Shown here in pieces: positions 39,051 to 48,001 of a DNA stretch of 64,000 nt (its first letter is position 1; each line of letters starts with the position of its first letter). The DNA comes from Pseudomonas protegens (lineage in GTDB: Bacteria; Pseudomonadota; Gammaproteobacteria; Pseudomonadales; Pseudomonadaceae). The translations under genes were made by a program, and so were the position numbers. The notes below the pieces were generated by a model, which had not been told where the DNA came from, did not search any database, and saw only the letters and a list, made by a program, of their open reading frames with translations. Location: contig NZ_CP060201.1 of assembly GCF_013407925.2 (NCBI RefSeq), positions 1,240,001 to 1,304,000 on the forward strand, given 5' to 3'.

Positions 39051-39821
39051 GTGACACCACTCATGATCACCCTGCTGGTAATAGCCGGGATCGCACTATT
39101 GATCGCCATTGGCTACATGAACCATGTGGTGGAAAACAACAAACTGGAGAAGGCCCGCACCAAGGTCGAACTCAATGACCGCCTGCGCCGCTGCGGCGAG
39201 ATCACCGAAACCTTTCCCGGCCAGTTCATGACCCCGGCCCTCAAACTGCTGCTGACCCGCCTGGAGCTCAACGTGGTGCAGCGCATGCTCAGTCTCGACA
39301 AGACCGACAACGCGCTCAAGGCGCGCCAGGCCGAACTCAATCCCCTGATTGGCCAGGGCGAATCGATTCCGGTGAACAACCCGCCTGCGCCGATCCAGAC
39401 CGAAGCCAAGGCCAAGGACGTGCGCTTCCTGCTGGAGGCGATGCACGGCCAGGTCACCCGTGCCGCCCACGACGGGTTCCTGCAACCCAATGAAGCCAAG
39501 CGCTGGATCAAGGAAATCCGCCATATCCTGGTGCTGCTGCACATCGAGTTCTTCAACAACCTGGGGCAATACGCCCTGCAGCAGAACCAGCCGGGCCAGG
39601 CCCGCCTGGCCTTCGAGCGCGGCGTGCAATACCTGCGCAAGCAACCGGATCCGGCGGTCTACAAGGAACAGCTGGAGTACCTGGATAAGCTCCTGGTTCG
39701 CGCCAACTCCATGGTGCTGTCGACCCTGGAGCCGGCGGAAGATGAAGTCAACGAGCTGACCCAGGGCCTTAAGACCGTGGAAGCCGACGCCGACTGGAAA
39801 AAGAAAGCCATCTACGACTGA
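39051..39821 (+). CDS. Membrane-anchored conserved hypothetical protein
   Basis: This 256-aa protein has one N-terminal helix (about residues 5-23, MITLLVIAGIALLIAIGY) followed by a charged, helical, coiled-coil-like cytoplasmic domain (NNKLEKARTKVELNDRL, and repeats rich in Leu, Gln and Glu). The GTG at 39051 has GAGG at 9 nt and is chosen over the ATG at 39063. I recognise no enzymatic motif. It is conserved beside the tRNA-Glu/Gly cluster in pseudomonads as far as I recall. Confidence 0.78.
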   Translation: MTPLMITLLVIAGIALLIAIGYMNHVVENNKLEKARTKVELNDRLRRCGEITETFPGQFMTPALKLLLTRLELNVVQRMLSLDKTDNALKARQAELNPLIGQGESIPVNNPPAPIQTEAKAKDVRFLLEAMHGQVTRAAHDGFLQPNEAKRWIKEIRHILVLLHIEFFNNLGQYALQQNQPGQARLAFERGVQYLRKQPDPAVYKEQLEYLDKLLVRANSMVLSTLEPAEDEVNELTQGLKTVEADADWKKKAIYD

Positions 39822-39828
39822 GATAAAA

Positions 39829-39865
39829 AACCCTTGTCCGGCGCAACCCGCGCCGGACAAGGGTT
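39829..39865 (-). terminator. Terminator of the chemoreceptor gene
   Basis: A 16-bp perfect stem, AACCCTTGTCCGGCGC with its complement, around AACCC; the minus strand continues TTTTTTATC. It also separates the convergent gene on the plus strand. Confidence 0.88.
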
Positions 39866-39890
39866 CGATGCCGCTACGCCGTCCCCGCCG

Positions 39891-41861
39891 CTACAAGCGG
39901 AAATGCCCCACCATCCCTTTCAATTCCCCCCCCAACTGCGCCAGCTCGATGCTCGACGCGGCATTGCCCTGCATGGCCAGTGACGACTGATCGGCACTGG
40001 CACGAATGCTGGTGACGCTGCGGTTGATCTCTTCCGCCACCGAACTCTGCTGCTCGGCGGCAGCCGCGATCTGTTGGTTCATCTGCTGGATCAACGACAC
40101 CGCCGCGGCGATGCTGCCCAGGGCGCTCTCCGTCTGCAGGGCATCACTGACCGCCAGCTTCACCAACTCGCCACTGCCCTTGATCTGCTGCACCGAAGCA
40201 TCGGCGGCGGCATGCAACGCGGTCACCAGACGCGCGATCTCCTCGGTGGACTGCTGGGTCCGCTTGGCCAGGGCCCGCACTTCGTCGGCCACCACGGCAA
40301 AGCCCCTGCCCTGCTCCCCCGCCCTGGCCGCCTCGATGGCGGCGTTGAGGGCCAACAGGTTGGTCTGCTCGGCCACGCTCTTGATCACATCCAGCACACT
40401 GCCGATGTTGTCGATCTCGGCGCTCAGGCTTTCGATACCGCTGCTGGCCCGGGTCGCGGAGTCCGCCAGTTGCTCGATGCGCTGCATGCTCTGGCGCACC
40501 ACCTGCTGTCCACTCTCGACCTTGTCATCTGCGGCCTGAGCCGCCTGGGCGGCTTGCTCGGCGTTACGCGCCACGTCGTGCACCGTGGCGGTCATCTGGT
40601 TCATGGCGGTGGCCACTTGCTCGGTTTCTTCTTTCTGGCTGCTGACTTCCAGGTTGGTCTGCTCGGTGACCGAGGACAGCGACTGGGCCGAACTGGCCAG
40701 TTGCTCGATCCCGGCCTGCAAGCCGCTGACGATGCCGCTCAGGCCACTGCCCATCTGCTGCATCGCCTGCATCAACTGGCCGATCTCGTCCCGCCGGGTC
40801 ACGGCCACGCTGGCCGTCAGGTCGCCGGCGGCGATCTGCTGGGCCACATGCATCACGCTGCGCAGCGGCCGCACGATCAGGCGCGTGATGCTCAGGGCCG
40901 CCAACAGCCCCACCAGCAGGGCCAGGGCCGAGGAGCCGATGATCAGCAAGGAGTTCTTGTCCAGCTCGCCCTGCATCGCCAGGTCCTGGGCGACATAGGC
41001 CTGGTCGACCCGCGCCATTACCTGGGCCGCACGCTCATGCAGCTTTTGATAGACCTGTTTTTCCTGAGTCAGCAGGCCGGTGTATTCGTTGAGTTTTTCG
41101 CTGAAGTTGCCGATGTGCCCCGACACCTCGTTGAGCACCGTCTGGTAACCCGCATCCTTGACTGCGGTCTTCAGCTGTTCGGCCTGGGCCAGCGCCTGCT
41201 CGGCCTGCTCGATCTTGCCCTGCTCGGCGCCTGCCTGCTCATCGCCCTTGCGATTCTGGTCCAGGCGCACTCGCGCTTCGTTCATGGCCTGCAGCATCAG
41301 GCGTGAAACCTGGCTGATCTGGTTGGCCTGCTCGATGAACTCCGCGCCCTCCTTGCCCTGGGAATCCTTGAGGGTGTAGGCGCCGTCATCCGCCAGCCCG
41401 GCCTGCAGTACGTCGAGGTTGTTGGCCACGCTGGACACCGACCAACTGGCCATTTCCAGGGCCAGGTCCTTGGCCTGGGTCAACTCGACGAACTCGTCGA
41501 AGGCCTTGCGATAGTCCGCCAGCGCCAACTCGACATCAGCCATCGCCGTCTGGTTGGCCGCCGACTGCCCCTTGAGCTGCTGGGCCAGCCCCAGCAACCC
41601 CTCCAGGCTCTCGTGCAGGCTGTCCACGGTCTGGCTGTTGCCATGCAGGGCATAATCCTGCTCCAGCAGTCGCACCTTGAGCACGCCACTGTTGAGCTGG
41701 GACATTTGCTTGAGGCCATCGAAACGCTGGCTGATGGTCTGCAGCGACCAGACGCCGATACCGGCCACCAGGGCCGTCAAGAGCAACACCAGGGCAAACC
41801 CGATACCCAGTTTCTTTGCCATGCCCAGGTTGGCAAAACGTCCACTCGCGGCCGAAGTCAT
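39891..41861 (-). CDS. Methyl-accepting chemotaxis protein with large periplasmic helical domain
   Basis: This 656-aa chemoreceptor has a first membrane helix at about 20-40, a periplasmic sensor of about 255 residues that is mostly helical, a second membrane helix near 300, a HAMP domain and the signalling domain with the hairpin tip [20 protein letters not shown]. Sensor size and helix content fit the HBM (helical bimodular) type known from P. putida McpS. The preferred start is the ATG at 41861. The ligand is unknown. Confidence 0.9.
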   Translation of the reverse strand: MTSAASGRFANLGMAKKLGIGFALVLLLTALVAGIGVWSLQTISQRFDGLKQMSQLNSGVLKVRLLEQDYALHGNSQTVDSLHESLEGLLGLAQQLKGQSAANQTAMADVELALADYRKAFDEFVELTQAKDLALEMASWSVSSVANNLDVLQAGLADDGAYTLKDSQGKEGAEFIEQANQISQVSRLMLQAMNEARVRLDQNRKGDEQAGAEQGKIEQAEQALAQAEQLKTAVKDAGYQTVLNEVSGHIGNFSEKLNEYTGLLTQEKQVYQKLHERAAQVMARVDQAYVAQDLAMQGELDKNSLLIIGSSALALLVGLLAALSITRLIVRPLRSVMHVAQQIAAGDLTASVAVTRRDEIGQLMQAMQQMGSGLSGIVSGLQAGIEQLASSAQSLSSVTEQTNLEVSSQKEETEQVATAMNQMTATVHDVARNAEQAAQAAQAADDKVESGQQVVRQSMQRIEQLADSATRASSGIESLSAEIDNIGSVLDVIKSVAEQTNLLALNAAIEAARAGEQGRGFAVVADEVRALAKRTQQSTEEIARLVTALHAAADASVQQIKGSGELVKLAVSDALQTESALGSIAAAVSLIQQMNQQIAAAAEQQSSVAEEINRSVTSIRASADQSSLAMQGNAASSIELAQLGGELKGMVGHFRL

Positions 41862-42059
41862 GGTGCGCAGTCCCCTTCCAATCCCCAATGGCCATAGGGC
41901 CATCCGTGTGAGCGAAGGGTCGCAACGGCGCGCACCGACGCACAAGTCTTCGAGGCGCCAATAATGGCAAAAAGCTAGGCGGAGGTCGTTTTCAGGACAT
42001 TAGAGGTCGATTCCATCCAGCCCCCGCGGCGACTGCCGCCAAGGGGGCCGGCCGAAGGC

Positions 42060-42821
42060 TCAGATCGCGGTGGCACCACCATCCACCGCCAGCGCATGAC
42101 CGGTGGTGAAGGCCGCGCCATCGCTGCACAGGTAAAGCACGGCGCTGGCGATTTCCTCGACCGTGCCGATACGCCCCACCGGGTGCATCGCCGCAGCGAA
42201 CTCGGCCTTCTTCGGATCCGCTTCATAGGCCCGACGGAACATGTCGGTGTCGATGACCGCCGGGCAGACCGCGTTGACGCGGATCTTTTTCTTGGCGTAC
42301 TCGATGGCCGCCGATTTGGTCAGACCGATCACCGCATGCTTGGACGCCGCATAGATGCTCATTTTCGGCGCCGCGCCCAAGCCCGCCACCGAGGCGGTAT
42401 TGACGATGGCCCCGCCGCCCTGGGCCAGCAGCAACGGCAACTGGTACTTCATGCACAGCCAGACGCCCTTGACGTTGACCCCCATGATGGCGTCGAACTC
42501 GTCCAGGCTCCCCTCGGCCAGGCGGCCCTTCTCGATCTCGATCCCGGCGTTGTTGAAGGCATAGTCCAGGCGGCCATAGGCCTCCAGGGTCCGGGCCATC
42601 AGTTGCTGCACATCCGCTTCCTGGGTGACGTTGCAGGGCACGAACACGGCCTCGCCTCCCGCCGCGCGGATCAGCGCCACGGTGCCTTCGCCCCCGGCCA
42701 CATCCAGATCCGCCACCACCACCTGCAAGCCTTCTGCGGCAAACGCCAGGGCCGTCGCCCGGCCGATGCCATTGGCCGCGCCGGTCACCAGGGCCACCTG
42801 GCCGGAAAACGTCATGCTCAT
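42060..42821 (-). CDS. SDR family oxidoreductase
   Basis: This 253-aa short-chain dehydrogenase has the cofactor motif TGAANGIG, NNAG, a Ser in NTASVAG and YAASKHAV, giving the complete Ser-Tyr-Lys set. VVADLDV suggests an acidic residue after beta2 and so an NAD preference. GAGG lies 8 nt before the ATG. It is divergent from the curA-like gene. The substrate is unknown; 3-hydroxyacyl or glucose-type dehydrogenases are the nearest families. Confidence 0.88.
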   Translation of the reverse strand: MSMTFSGQVALVTGAANGIGRATALAFAAEGLQVVVADLDVAGGEGTVALIRAAGGEAVFVPCNVTQEADVQQLMARTLEAYGRLDYAFNNAGIEIEKGRLAEGSLDEFDAIMGVNVKGVWLCMKYQLPLLLAQGGGAIVNTASVAGLGAAPKMSIYAASKHAVIGLTKSAAIEYAKKKIRVNAVCPAVIDTDMFRRAYEADPKKAEFAAAMHPVGRIGTVEEIASAVLYLCSDGAAFTTGHALAVDGGATAI

Positions 42822-43057
42822 TGCAAAGATCCTCGATCAGATACGGGTCAGCTGTGGGGCCCATCTAGCCATAGCCGTCCCGGTCGGCGTCAGCATTATC
42901 AGAAGGCCGGTTGAGGCCTTATGCATCCTGGTGATGAAAATACCGGGGCGTTCATCACCGCACTGGATCGACACCCATTCGCTGAATCGGCAAACCTTGC
43001 GGCAACCCACGCGAGGGTCTATCAACTAGGGCTTCATCCACCCCTTGAGTGCCTGCC

Positions 43058-44062
43058 ATGACCCGCCTGACCAATCGCCAGTTTCTGCTCGCCAAACGCC
43101 CCGTCGGCCCGGCTACCCGCGACACTTTCACCTACCAGCAGGTAGCCGTGGGCGAGCCCGCCGCCGGGCAGATTCTGGTGAAGAACGAATACCTGTCCCT
43201 GGACCCGGCCATGCGCGGCTGGATGAACGAGGGCAAGTCCTATATCGCGCCGGTGGCCATCGGTGAAGTCATGCGCGCCCTGGGCGTGGGCCAGGTGATC
43301 GCCTCCAACCACCCCGGCTTCGCGGTGGGTGACCACGTCAATGGCGCGCTGGGCGTGCAGGACTATTTTCTTGGCGAACCCCGTGGCTTCTACAAGGTCG
43401 ACCCCAAGCTGGCACCGCTACCGCGCTACCTGTCGGCCCTGGGCATGACCGGCATGACCGCCTACTTCGCCCTGCTCGACGTCGGCGCGCCCAAGGCCGG
43501 CGACACCGTGGTGCTGTCCGGCGCCGCCGGCGCTGTGGGCAGCATTGCCGGGCAGATCGCCAAGATCAAAGGCTGCCACGTGGTGGGGATTGCCGGCGGC
43601 CAGGACAAGTGCAAGTTCCTCATCGACGAACTGGGTTTTGACGGCGCCATCGACTACAAGAGCGAAGACATCCACGCCGGGCTCAAGCGCGAATGCCCGA
43701 AAGGCGTCGATGTGTATTTCGACAACGTCGGGGGCGACATCCTCGATGCGGTGCTCAGCCGCCTGAACCTCAAGGCGCGGGTGGTGATCTGTGGCGCCAT
43801 CAGCCAGTACAACAACAAGGAAGCGGTCAAGGGCCCGGCCAACTACCTGTCGCTGCTGGTCAACCGGGCACGCATGGAAGGTTTTGTGGTGATGGACTAC
43901 GCCAGCCAGTTTGCGGCGGCCGGGCAAGAGATGGCCGGCTGGATGGCCAAGGGGCAGCTCAAGAGCAAGGAGGACATTGTCGAAGGCCTGGAGACTTTCC
44001 CCGAGACGCTGGGCAAGCTGTTCAGCGGCGAGAACTTCGGCAAGCTGGTGCTGAAAGTCTGA
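43058..44062 (+). CDS. NADP-dependent zinc-free alcohol dehydrogenase-like oxidoreductase (CurA-like)
   Basis: This 334-aa MDR-superfamily protein of the leukotriene B4 12-hydroxydehydrogenase/CurA group starts MTRLTNRQFLLAKRPVG. It has the Rossmann motif SGAAGAVGSIAGQIAK and DVYFDNVGGDILD and no zinc ligands. Such enzymes reduce the double bond of enones such as curcumin. The ATG at 43058 is chosen; a GTG at 43049 is possible. Confidence 0.92.
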   Translation: MTRLTNRQFLLAKRPVGPATRDTFTYQQVAVGEPAAGQILVKNEYLSLDPAMRGWMNEGKSYIAPVAIGEVMRALGVGQVIASNHPGFAVGDHVNGALGVQDYFLGEPRGFYKVDPKLAPLPRYLSALGMTGMTAYFALLDVGAPKAGDTVVLSGAAGAVGSIAGQIAKIKGCHVVGIAGGQDKCKFLIDELGFDGAIDYKSEDIHAGLKRECPKGVDVYFDNVGGDILDAVLSRLNLKARVVICGAISQYNNKEAVKGPANYLSLLVNRARMEGFVVMDYASQFAAAGQEMAGWMAKGQLKSKEDIVEGLETFPETLGKLFSGENFGKLVLKV

Positions 44063-44067
44063 ATCCG

Positions 44068-44155
44068 CAGGAGCCGGCTGGCCGGCGATCCGCGACGGCG
44101 GCCGGAAAGGGCCGCCAACCGCAAAACCGCTATCGCCGGCAAGCCGGCTCCTACA
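44068..44155. repeat. REPIN between curA-like gene and pyrF
   Basis: CAGGAGCCGGCTGGCCGGCGAT at the left and its inverted copy ending GCCGGCTCCTAC at the right, around a central GC-rich palindrome. It fills the convergent gap of the two genes. Confidence 0.8.
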
Positions 44156-44167
44156 AGAGCAGGCGTG

Positions 44168-44869
44168 TTACAGGGCCATTTCGGCCACCACGTCGGCCAG
44201 GGCCTTGGCCGGGTCGGCCGCCTGGCTGATGGGACGACCGATCACCAGGTAGTCGGAACCGGCATCCAGGGCCTGGCGCGGGGTGAGGATCCGCCGCTGG
44301 TCATCCTGGGCGCTGCCCGCAGGACGAATCCCCGGCGTCACCAGTTGCAGGCTCGGATGGGCGCTCTTCAGGGCCTGGGCTTCCAGGGCCGAGCACACCA
44401 GGCCGTCCATTCCGGCTTTCTGCGCCAGAGCGGCCAGGCGCAGCACCTGCTCCTGGGGCTCGATGTCCAGGCCGATGCCGGCCAGGTCTTCACGTTCCAT
44501 GCTGGTGAGCACGGTAACGCCGATCAGCAGCGGCTTGGGACCGCTGCGCTGGTCCAGCACGTCGCGGCAGGCAGCCATCATGCGCAAGCCGCCGGAGCAG
44601 TGCACATTGACCATCCACACGCCCATTTCCGCGGCGGCCTTGACCGCCATGGCGGTGGTGTTGGGAATGTCGTGGAACTTCAGGTCCAGGAACACTTCGA
44701 AGCCCTTGTCGCGCAGGGTCCCGACAATCTCGGCGGCGCAGCTGGTGAACAGCTCCTTGCCGACCTTGACCCGGCACAGTTTCGGGTCCAGTTGATCGGC
44801 CAGTTTCAGTGCGGCGTCACGGGTGGGGAAATCCAGGGCGACGATGATAGGAGTCTGGCAGGCGGACAT
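44168..44869 (-). CDS. pyrF: Orotidine 5'-phosphate decarboxylase
   Basis: This 233-aa enzyme makes UMP in the last step of pyrimidine synthesis. It has ALDFPTRD, the catalytic DLKFHDIPNT (Lys-Asp pair) and the phosphate-binding VTPGIRPAG. The ATG at 44869 gives MSACQTPIIVALDF; the longer in-frame reading has no support. It stands alone, ending against a REPIN. Confidence 0.97.
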   Translation of the reverse strand: MSACQTPIIVALDFPTRDAALKLADQLDPKLCRVKVGKELFTSCAAEIVGTLRDKGFEVFLDLKFHDIPNTTAMAVKAAAEMGVWMVNVHCSGGLRMMAACRDVLDQRSGPKPLLIGVTVLTSMEREDLAGIGLDIEPQEQVLRLAALAQKAGMDGLVCSALEAQALKSAHPSLQLVTPGIRPAGSAQDDQRRILTPRQALDAGSDYLVIGRPISQAADPAKALADVVAEMAL

Positions 44870-45175
44870 GAAGGGGCTCTCAGGCAAGTCGAAATCGGCG
44901 CGGATTGTAGCGCAAGCCGCGCCGCTCCGGGACCCGATCAACGGTAAATCCTCCTCAACGGTGTGCAAGCCACCTGAACACCCCGGACAATCCCCTGCGG
45001 TGCAACGGCATTTGTATCAACCTCGATACACTGACGACACGCCGACAACAATCCCCGGCGCTACCCTCGCCAGCCGCAACACCTTCGAACAGCACTTCCA
45101 GCCCCCAAGCCGGACGCCTATGCTGAAGCCACAACCTCGCCGTCGTCTCCTGATGACCGGCAGCCTACCTGGCAG
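44870..45175. promoter_or_regulatory. Divergent pyrF / two-component system control region
   Basis: The 306-nt region has no gene. It contains a perfect inverted repeat, TGTATC (45013-45018) and GATACA (45025-45030) with a 6-nt spacer, about 145 nt before the response regulator start. This could be an autoregulatory binding site of the OmpR-type regulator. Confidence 0.5.
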
Positions 45176-45952
45176 ATGAACGCACCCATGCATAACACTC
45201 CAGCCCCTCTGAACGACGACTCCAAAGCCGTGGCCAATGGCGACGACAAGCGCTGGAACACCCGGGCCCTGATCGTCGATGACGACGTGCCGATCCGCGA
45301 ACTGCTGATCGACTATCTGGCGCGCTTCAACATCCACGCCAGCGGCGTCACCGACGGCGCGGCGATGCGCCAGGCCTTGCAGGCCGAGCACTTCGACGTG
45401 GTGGTGCTCGACCTGATGCTGCCCGGCGAAGACGGCCTGTCCCTGTGCCGCTGGTTGCGCAGTGAATCGGACATTCCGATTCTCATGCTCACCGCCCGCT
45501 GCGAGCCCACCGACCGCATCATCGGCCTCGAACTGGGGGCCGACGACTACATGGCCAAGCCCTTCGAACCGCGGGAGCTGGTGGCGCGGATCCAGACCAT
45601 CCTGCGCCGGGTGCGCGACGATCGCAGCGAACAGCGGGCCAATATCCGCTTCGACAACTGGCGCCTGAACAGCGTGCTGCGCCAGCTGATCTCCGCCGAT
45701 GGCCTGGTGGTGCCGTTGTCCAACGCCGAGTTCCGCCTGCTCTGGGTCTTCATCGAACGCCCGCGCCGGGTGCTGAGCCGCGAACAGCTGCTGGACGCCG
45801 CCCGGGGTCGCTCGATCGAGGCCTTCGATCGCAGCATCGACCTGCTGGTGTCGCGCCTGCGGCAGAAGCTCGGCGACGACCCGAAATCGCCGCAACTGAT
45901 CAAGACCGTGCGTGGCGAAGGCTACCTGTTCGACGCACGAGACATCGGCTGA
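45176..45952 (+). CDS. OmpR-family response regulator
   Basis: This 258-aa regulator has a receiver domain (about 30-145) with acidic pocket DDD, phosphoacceptor Asp79 in VVLDLMLPG and Lys128 in DDYMAKPF, then a winged-helix DNA-binding domain (FDRSIDLLVSRLRQKL, the recognition helix). It has an unusual 30-residue N-terminal extension before the receiver. The stop overlaps the kinase start (TGATG). Confidence 0.94.
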   Translation: MNAPMHNTPAPLNDDSKAVANGDDKRWNTRALIVDDDVPIRELLIDYLARFNIHASGVTDGAAMRQALQAEHFDVVVLDLMLPGEDGLSLCRWLRSESDIPILMLTARCEPTDRIIGLELGADDYMAKPFEPRELVARIQTILRRVRDDRSEQRANIRFDNWRLNSVLRQLISADGLVVPLSNAEFRLLWVFIERPRRVLSREQLLDAARGRSIEAFDRSIDLLVSRLRQKLGDDPKSPQLIKTVRGEGYLFDARDIG

Positions 45953-47007
45953 TGCGCGGGCGCTTCGATACGCTGTTCGGCCGCCTGTTTGGCGTCTTGC
46001 TGATCGCGATCGTGCTCGCCCACCTGCTGGCGTTCTTCTGGTTCCACCATTACGGACACCCGCCGCCCCCTCCACCACCACCACCGCCGCCGGTGGCCCT
46101 CGGCAATGGCCCTCCCCCCGGGCCGCCGCCGAACTTCCCGCAACGTCCGCCACGCCCCTGGTTTGGCGGACCGCTGGTGCCCCTGACCTTCCAGCTGATC
46201 TCCTTGGTCATTGCCGCCTGGTACGGCGCCAAGCTGCTCTCGCGGCCGATCCAGCGCCTGAGCGACGCCGCCGAACGCCTGAGCGAAAACCTCGACAGCC
46301 CGCCCCTGGACGAGGACGGCCCTCGGGAAGCACGGCAGGCCGCCAGCGCCTTCAACCAGATGCAGAAACGCATACGGGAACAGGTCCAGCAGCGGGGACG
46401 CATGCTCGGCGCCGTGTCCCACGATCTGCGTACCCCGCTGTCACGCTTGAAACTGCGCCTGGAGCAGATCGAGGACAGCAAGCTGCAGGGGCAGATGCGC
46501 CAGGACCTGGACGACATGATCAAGATGCTCGACGCCACCCTCAGCTATCTGCATGAACAGCGCACCAGCGAGGCCGAGCAATGGATGGACGTGCAGGCGC
46601 TGGTGGAATCGCTGTGCGAGAACGCCCAGGACCAGGGCGCCCAGGTCCAGGCCCAGGGCCATTGCGCGCCACTGCTGGTCCAGCCCATGGCCCTGCAATC
46701 GTGCATCAACAACCTGCTGGACAACGCCCTGCGCTACGCCGGCCACGCCACCCTGGCCCTGGAGGACCAGCGGGATCAGTTGCTGATCCGGGTCATCGAC
46801 CAGGGTCCCGGTATCGCCGCCGACAAGCGCGAGGCGGTGTTCGAACCCTTCTTCCGCCTCGAAGGCTCACGCAACCGCAACTCCGGCGGCGTCGGCCTGG
46901 GCATGACCATCGCCCGTGAAGCGGCGGAGCGCATGGGCGGACAACTGCTGCTGGAGGAAACCCCTGGCGGCGGCCTGACCGCAGTGCTGCGCCTGCCACG
47001 CCCCTGA
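45952..47007 (+). CDS. Sensor histidine kinase with polyproline periplasmic segment
   Basis: This 351-aa kinase has a first membrane helix (about 11-31), a short periplasmic region of about 40 residues, a second helix (about 76-95), a HAMP linker, HisKA with His157 in AVSHDLRTPLSRL, and an HATPase domain (NLLDNALRYA, GPGIA, GGVGLGMTIA). The periplasmic region begins HHYGH, then 11 consecutive prolines (37-47), then further Pro/Gly. Such a short sensor suggests detection of membrane state, metal or polyproline-binding factors rather than a small molecule in a pocket. Confidence 0.93.
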   Translation: MRGRFDTLFGRLFGVLLIAIVLAHLLAFFWFHHYGHPPPPPPPPPPPVALGNGPPPGPPPNFPQRPPRPWFGGPLVPLTFQLISLVIAAWYGAKLLSRPIQRLSDAAERLSENLDSPPLDEDGPREARQAASAFNQMQKRIREQVQQRGRMLGAVSHDLRTPLSRLKLRLEQIEDSKLQGQMRQDLDDMIKMLDATLSYLHEQRTSEAEQWMDVQALVESLCENAQDQGAQVQAQGHCAPLLVQPMALQSCINNLLDNALRYAGHATLALEDQRDQLLIRVIDQGPGIAADKREAVFEPFFRLEGSRNRNSGGVGLGMTIAREAAERMGGQLLLEETPGGGLTAVLRLPRP

Positions 47008-47118
47008 GCCCCTTGTGTAGCCACGGGTACAAAGCGCCGATACCCAGGACAACTCCAGCCTTGAGGCTGCATGAGCCGGTTCCCCGCCGGATCCATTCAT
47101 CCCCAAGGAGCGAATCCC

Positions 47119-47961
47119 ATGATTGGTAGTGTCAGCAGCAACTATTCGAGCTATTACAGCTCCAGCAGCAGTACCTCCAGCACCAGCCGCGGCCAACAGT
47201 TGCAGAAGGAACTGTTCGCCAAGCTCGATAGCAATGGCGACGGCGCGGTGAACCAGGACGAGTTGAACAACGCTCTGTCGCAAAAAGGCGACAAGGGTGT
47301 CCTGGTCAGCCTGAGCAAGAACTTCAGCGAGCTGGACAGCGATGGCAGCGGCAGCCTGAGCAGCGATGAAATGGCCGCCATGGCACCACCGGCGCATCAC
47401 GGCCAGGCGCCCGGCACCGAACTGGCGGACGCCCTGCTCAGCGCTCTGGACAGCGACGGCGACGGCGTCATCAACAGCGACGAACTGAGCAGCGGCTTGA
47501 GCAGTACCGGTAGCAGTGCAGACAGCAAGCAACTCTTCTCGGCCCTGGACAAGAACCAGGATGGCAACATCAGTGCAGACGAACTGGCCGCCAGCCTGAC
47601 GCCGCCTCCGCCCCCGCAACAGCTCTCCGGCGAGCAACTGTTCGGCCAGCTCGACAGCGACGGCAACGCCAGCATCAGTGCCGACGAGCTGAGCAGCGCC
47701 CTGCAGTCCGGCGACCAGAACTCAGCCAGCAACGACACCAGTTCGGCATTGCTGAAAATACTCGACAGCGACAGCAGCGGCGGCATCAGCAGCGATGAAC
47801 TCAAGGCCGCGCTGCAAGCCGGACGCAACCAGGACAGCGAGACTCAGAACCCGCAGGCCAACCTGGCCGAAGCCCTGGGCAAGATGATCGCCAACCTCAA
47901 CAAGCAGTATCAGTTGAACCCTGCCAGCAGCGTCGGCAACAGCGTCAACGTCGCCGCCTGA
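47119..47961 (+). CDS. Six-EF-hand calcium-binding protein (XopAW-like)
   Basis: This 280-aa protein has a Ser/Tyr-rich N-terminus (residues 1-25, no Sec signal) and six canonical 12-residue EF-hand loops at 37-48, 73-84, 111-122, 144-155, 179-190 and 216-227. All have Asp at position 1 and Glu at 12. Similar pseudomonad and Xanthomonas proteins are annotated as EF-hand or XopAW-family, some as candidate secreted effectors. AAGGAG precedes the ATG. It is 111 nt after the sensor kinase gene, on the same strand. Confidence 0.9.
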   Translation: MIGSVSSNYSSYYSSSSSTSSTSRGQQLQKELFAKLDSNGDGAVNQDELNNALSQKGDKGVLVSLSKNFSELDSDGSGSLSSDEMAAMAPPAHHGQAPGTELADALLSALDSDGDGVINSDELSSGLSSTGSSADSKQLFSALDKNQDGNISADELAASLTPPPPPQQLSGEQLFGQLDSDGNASISADELSSALQSGDQNSASNDTSSALLKILDSDSSGGISSDELKAALQAGRNQDSETQNPQANLAEALGKMIANLNKQYQLNPASSVGNSVNVAA

Positions 47962-47966
47962 TGGAC

Positions 47967-47995
47967 GCTTGCCGCTCCTTGGTAGAGCGGCAAGC
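47967..47995 (+). terminator. Stem-loop after the EF-hand gene
   Basis: GCTTGCCGCTC at 47967-47977 pairs with GAGCGGCAAGC at 47985-47995. No T-run follows; a second stem GCCGCGC/GCGCGGC overlaps the end of the AI-2E-type gene. Termination is possible but not certain. Confidence 0.45.
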
Positions 47996-48001
47996 CGCGC
48001 C

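Noticed and set aside
39891-41945. Longer start (ATG at 41945) for the chemoreceptor
   Set aside because: The added 28 residues are not typical of the family and the ATG at 41861 sits in the normal position before the first membrane helix.
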